A stretch of DNA of 64,000 nt from Conchocele bisecta (taxonomy: Eukaryota > Mollusca > Bivalvia > Lucinida > Thyasiridae), in contig CM055266.1 in the NCBI GenBank assembly GCA_029237695.1, positions 110,005,370 through 110,069,369 of the forward strand, written 5' to 3'. The notes below the pieces were generated by a model. The model made no database searches, was not told the origin of the DNA, and saw nothing but the letters and a program-made list of their open reading frames with translations. Made by a program: the position numbers and the translations under genes. Shown in pieces: positions 60,193 through 64,000 of this stretch; the first letter of the stretch is position 1; the number at the start of each line of letters is the position of its first letter.

Positions 60193-60397
60193 TAAATCAG
60201 ACATATGACTATGCCAAGGTATGCGGCTGTGCTTTGCGAACTTGAACAGGGAGCATCATCATAAATATACACCAATGAAACCCGTGAAATTAATACAGTC
60301 TGGTTTAGAGAACTTCCACTGTAAATCAGACCTATGACTATGCCAATGTATGCCGCTGTACGGGGCGCCAAGTGGGACATGGCTCAATTTTGTCAAC

Positions 60398-60645
60398 AAA
60401 ATTCATTTTTGTGCCACAAAATTCAATTCTGTGTCACAAAATTCAATTCTGTGCCACAAAATTCACTTTTGTGCCACAAAGTTCACTTTCGTGTAACAAA
60501 ATTCAATTCTGTGTCACACAATTCAATTCTGTGTAACAAAATTCAATTCTGAGTCACAAAATTCAATTCTGTGTCACAAAAGTCAATTCTGTCAATTCTG
60601 TGTAACAAAATTCAATTCTGTGTCACAAAATTCAATTCTGCACAC
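60398..60645 (+). repeat. Tandem array, 20-bp unit x ~12
   Basis: Unit AAAATTCAATTCTGTGTCAC with substitutions; one unit is enlarged by 9 bases (TCAATTCTG repeated). Confidence 0.93.
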
Positions 60646-61220
60646 GCATGTAAGAAGGACTACCATTGGTCAGAAACTGCACTGGAGAAATGGGTCACGG
60701 TCGCCGATCTACACATTCAATGTCGATGATTCATTTCTCATTCTGCCGATGATCATTTTCTCATTGCTGCCATTCTGCTCAACTATCTCCAAACAGTCAA
60801 ACGTTGACAAACCCATTCGTATTTAAACTCATTTGCGTTTATAATTGTACACATAATTCATGTACATGTAGATCTCCCGCGAGTACTGACGTCATTTATT
60901 GTATACTCGCAAGGTACATCTGCCCCAGTTAAATCAATAATACACGCGCTGTGGCCTGTGTTCTGACTGCTGTCTGTGTTTATAAACAGAATGTGTGTAT
61001 TGGGCCATTTGAGGAAACCATTTGTAGTTTGTGTAGATACTATGGATACTAAGATGGTGTATACTGTAAATAATGCATGTAGACACATAGTTGCGAACAC
61101 GTAACTTCGCAACTAGTAGACACAGATCCAATACCATTTGTTTCACAAGGTTAGATCTACTGTTAGAATACGACGTCACATCTAATGTCATTTTCGAGCA
61201 TAAAACGTTACCTGATAAAT

Positions 61221-61369
61221 AGAATACCAGGCTAGTGTATTTTAATATCAAGTTTATCAGGCTCGGCCTCGGAAACGGTAGGAAATTCCTCGGCAAGCCT
61301 CGGAATTCCTACGCGTTTCCTAGCCTTGCCTGATAAACTTGATATCAAAATACACTAGCCTGGTATTCT
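61221..61369. repeat. Long foldback (AGAATACC...GGTATTCT)
   Basis: Arms of about 50 bp (AGAATACCAGGCTAGTGTAT..TTTATCAGGC) pair almost perfectly. The centre has CGGAAACG and CGTTTCC. It is a relative of 52677-52819, 2223-2325 and the half-copy at 63313-63365. Confidence 0.88.
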
Positions 61370-61804
61370 CTATATATGGGCATGCTCTCAGGTCTAGCTA
61401 TGTCCCGGCTACTTTATGTTTGACCCTGTTTACATAATTGAGGGAAAATCTGAATATTTTCCTTATTTCTCCTTCAAAGTATATATGCCTATATGGTGTG
61501 ACCACTCATTTGTAATCATAATATAACCAAAATAACTGTCCATAAAGAAGTATAATATTGATATATTGGGTTATATTTTCGCATTGAAATATTTAAACCT
61601 GCAAGTGTACTCCACCATCTAGTAAAATGGACTAAGACCGATCTCAACCAATCAACGTAGAGATGACATAGACTATCCTACGCAAACTAATTTTTGTGGA
61701 CAAAAATGAATTCTGTCCCACAAAACTGAATTTTCTTCACAAAACTCAATTCTGTCTTACAAAATTGAATCCTTTATAACAAAAATGAATTTTGTATACG
61801 AAAC

Positions 61805-61918
61805 GTATGCAGAATTGAATTTTGTGACACAGAATTGAATTTTGTGACACAGAATTGACAGAATTTAATTTTGTGACACAGAATTGAATTTTGTGACACA
61901 GAATTGAATTTTGTGATT
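61805..61918 (-). repeat. Inverted tandem array of the same 20-bp unit
   Basis: About six units of GAATTGAATTTTGTGACACA, the complement of the array at 60398-60645. Confidence 0.9.
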
Positions 61919-62149
61919 TTTAGTGTTACAAAACTCAATTTTGTACACATAAATAACCTGTCCCGTACGCTGTGCTTTGCGAAATTTATCATCATAAATA
62001 CACACCAATGAAACGCGTGAAATTAATGATACACAGACTGCCTGTGTGTCTGGTTGAGAGAGGTTCTACTGTATTTCTAACTCTTGGTGATTAAGTAGAC
62101 AACTCTGAATTTTCGTTTTCAGCCATTGGGATAGACAATAGTTAATACC

Positions 62150-63235
62150 TTATTATACCCACTTTTTTGGGGAAAAATGGGTATATTATTTTCGTCACGA
62201 GTGTCCGTCCGTCCGTACGTCCGTACGTCCGTCACGTTTCTTGTAACTTAGAAAAACGTTTTTCACGGTTCACCTTCATACTCGCGCCTATATTTGGTAT
62301 GTTAGCTTCGTTATCATGTGCAGAGCCGCAAAGTGAATTCGATTTTTCATCCGACCCTCCATCATGGATTATCTCCCATTTTCTGACTCAGAATTTCCCA
62401 TTTTTTCCTTGTAACTCGAAAAACTTTTTCACCTTCATGCCTACGCGCCTGATATTTGGTATGTACCCCCTCCTTTTCGTTATCATGTGCGATGCGCAAA
62501 GTGAATTCGGATTTTTTGATCCAACCCTCCATCATCGATTATCTCCCCCTCCCCCTTTCGGACTAGAATTTCCCATTTTTTATTTTTTCCTTTAACTCGA
62601 AAAAAACGTTTTTTCACCTTCATACCTAACGCGCCTCATATTTGCTATGCAGCCTTCGTTATCATGTGCACATGCGGAAAGTGAATTCGATTTTTGATCC
62701 GACCCTCCATCATGGATTATCTCCCCATTTCGGACTCAGAATTTCCCACTTTTCCTTGTAACTCGAAAAAAAACTTTTTCTTCAGGTCACCTACGCGCCT
62801 ATATTTGGTATGTAGGCTTCGTTATCATGTGGCAGTATGCGCAAGTGAATTCGGATTTTTGATCCGACCCCCTCCATCATGATTATCTCCCCCTTTCCCC
62901 TTCGGACTCAGAATTTCCCTATTTTTCATTGTAAGTCGAAAAAAACGGTTCTCACCTTCATACTACATTTCTGAAATATTTGCTATGTAGCTTCGTTTAT
63001 CATGCGCAAAGTGAATTCGGATTTTTCATCCGACCTTCTATCATGGATTATCTCCCCCTTTCGGACTTAGAATTTCACTATTTTTCCTCGTAGGTCGAAA
63101 AACTTTTTCTCACCTTTTATACCTACGCCGTCCTGATATTTGCTTCGTAGCTTCGTTTTGATGTGCTGATGGCAAAGTGAACTTGGATTTTTTATCCGAC
63201 CCTCCATCATGGATTACCTCCCCCTTTCGGACTTT
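62150..63235. repeat. CCGT-rich leader and ~166-bp tandem satellite, 5-6 units
   Basis: It begins with GGGGAAAAATGGGTATATTA and CCGTCCGTCCGTACGTCCGT. Units then start (CCCTCCATCAT or variant) at about 62355, 62525, 62703, 62869, 63034 and 63200, giving a period of 165-178. Each contains GTGAATTCG, TTATCTCC, CAGAATTTCCC and TCGAAAAA. The open frames across it are by-products of the repeat. Confidence 0.85.
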
Positions 63236-63364
63236 TTTTCTAGTTTAATATATTTATATCGCGAATGTAGATTATGCACATGACACACTTATGCATGATC
63301 ACGAAGATATAGAGAATACCAAGATAGTGTCTTTTGATATCAAGTTTATCAGGCAAGGCAGTAG

Positions 63365-63720
63365 TATATAGGGATTCAAAATGATACCACCTAACGAGGG
63401 TATCATTTCTCCACCCTATATACTACTCCACCACTCCCCGAAAAATCAAAAATTGGTTAACGAGGAAATTGTCTCCCACTAAAAATGGACGTGAAAAAAA
63501 AAAAACATAATGTTTTTCAGACAGTAAATTTAAGTATAGAGGGATTCAAAATGATACCACCTAACGATGTAACATTTATAACCCTCTATACTATTCCCAC
63601 CTCCCACCCCCAAAAAACCCTCAAAAAAATTAGTTAACGAGGAAATTGTCCCACGAAATATATTCAAAATTGGTGTCATAAATACATCATGTTTTTTTTC
63701 ACGTCCAATTGACCAGATAA
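63365..63720. repeat. Two tandem ~170-bp units with foldback
   Basis: AGGGATTCAAAATGATACCA occurs at about 63370 and 63540. Both are followed by short complements (CCCTATATACT / CCCTCTATACT) and by TTAACGAGGAAATTGTC. The first unit interrupts a half-copy of the AGAATACC foldback (63313-63365). Confidence 0.75.
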
Positions 63721-64000
63721 AACAATAAGTCTTAAAAGGATTTATTTTTGACACCAATTTATGAATTTATTTCTAATAAGTTTTCTTTTCTGATTAAATG
63801 TGCCCACGAGTGATATTTTTATATTCCAACACCCCATTTTTTTCTCCTCCAATATAGAAATTTATTTCGCAGATCAGCAATTAATTTCTACCAGCTCTAG
63901 TCTAACCACGTTCACCTGTAGCCACCTGACAGTGTGTTGCTTATGTCTACAAAAGATTTGGGCACTAATGAATTTACAAGGGCATCTGGGGCATTGAAAA
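63721..64000. other. No gene recognised
   Basis: AT-rich end of window; a 65-codon frame at 63800-63997 has no recognisable domain. Confidence 0.4.

Larger units (their letters stand above)
60358..61968. mobile_element. 1.6-kb element with inverted 20-bp arrays and GCT duplication
   Basis: The ends GTACGGGGC and GTCCCGTAC are inverted repeats, flanked by GCT at 60355-60357 and 61969-61971. A related sequence without the insert (GGTATGCGGCTGTGCTTTGCG near 60215) shows the empty-site arrangement. Each end carries an array of a 20-bp unit: about 12 units at 60398-60645 on the left and about six inverted units at 61805-61918 on the right. The middle holds a foldback (61221-61369) but no transposase. 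A 3-bp duplication would fit a Harbinger- or CACTA-like non-autonomous element; the class is inferred only. Confidence 0.75.

Noticed and set aside
60334..60552. 72-codon frame with repeating FCVTKFNS
   Set aside because: By-product of the 20-bp tandem array.
60398..60645. CRISPR-like array
   Set aside because: The 20-bp units are directly tandem with no spacers, in a eukaryotic transposon.
62167..62595. 142-codon frame
   Set aside because: By-product of the CCGT-rich leader and the ~166-bp satellite.

Overview
The window looks like repeat-dense, AT-rich nuclear DNA from a mollusc, most likely a bivalve. I infer this from the gene-poor layout, the Tx1/L1-like and CR1/L2-jockey-like LINEs, the Tc1-type transposons, many foldback MITEs, and short interspersed repeats of a kind common in bivalves ('TTTAACGGCCTATCAACAG'; 'CAATGCGCAGGCTGGTCTGG'). 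Species is not determined. There are no bacterial operons, CRISPR arrays, rRNA genes or convincing tRNA genes. The only host coding sequence I can support is the last two exons of a membrane-anchored, probably ZP-domain, gene on the minus strand (about 55.5-56.2 kb). Everything else recognisable is mobile DNA or its remains.

Layout: 0-3.2 kb, MITEs, foldbacks and short direct repeats. 3.25-5.34 kb, a 5'-truncated Tx1/L1-type reverse transcriptase followed directly by a LINE ORF1. 7.28-19.02 kb, copy A of a large non-coding unit. 19.89-21.19 kb, a Tc1 transposon with its terminal inverted repeats (TIRs). 21.70-23.68 kb, the 5' part of a Tx1/L1 LINE ORF2, interrupted by copy B of the large unit (23.68-33.73 kb); the same LINE resumes at 33.73-34.78 kb. 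35.5-36.06 kb, the 3' end of another Tx1-like LINE. 36.6-42.5 kb, a CR1/L2-jockey-like LINE (ORF1, endonuclease, RT, zinc knuckle) split at 39.26-40.79 kb by a second Tc1 transposon with a nearly intact transposase. 43.7-43.9 kb, an array of CCC-N7-GGG units. 45.17-48.96 kb, a minus-strand LTR retrotransposon with LTRs, primer-binding site, polypurine tract, TATA box and a gag-like ORF but no pol. 49-64 kb, foldback elements, perfect palindromes, Tigger-like MITEs, a 1.6 kb element with inverted 20-bp arrays, the ZP-like exons, and a satellite of about 166 bp.

The most striking object is the 10-12 kb unit present twice in the same orientation. Copy B sits inside a LINE whose reading frame resumes on the other side, which defines both ends of the insertion. 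The unit has no long ORF, no TIR and at most a 2-bp target duplication, but an 11-bp-arm stem-loop lies within a few bases of each end. I cannot assign it to a known transposon class from sequence alone.

Nesting gives a relative history: LINE first, then the 10-kb unit into one LINE and Tc1 into another; the 1.6 kb array element into a Tigger-like repeat.
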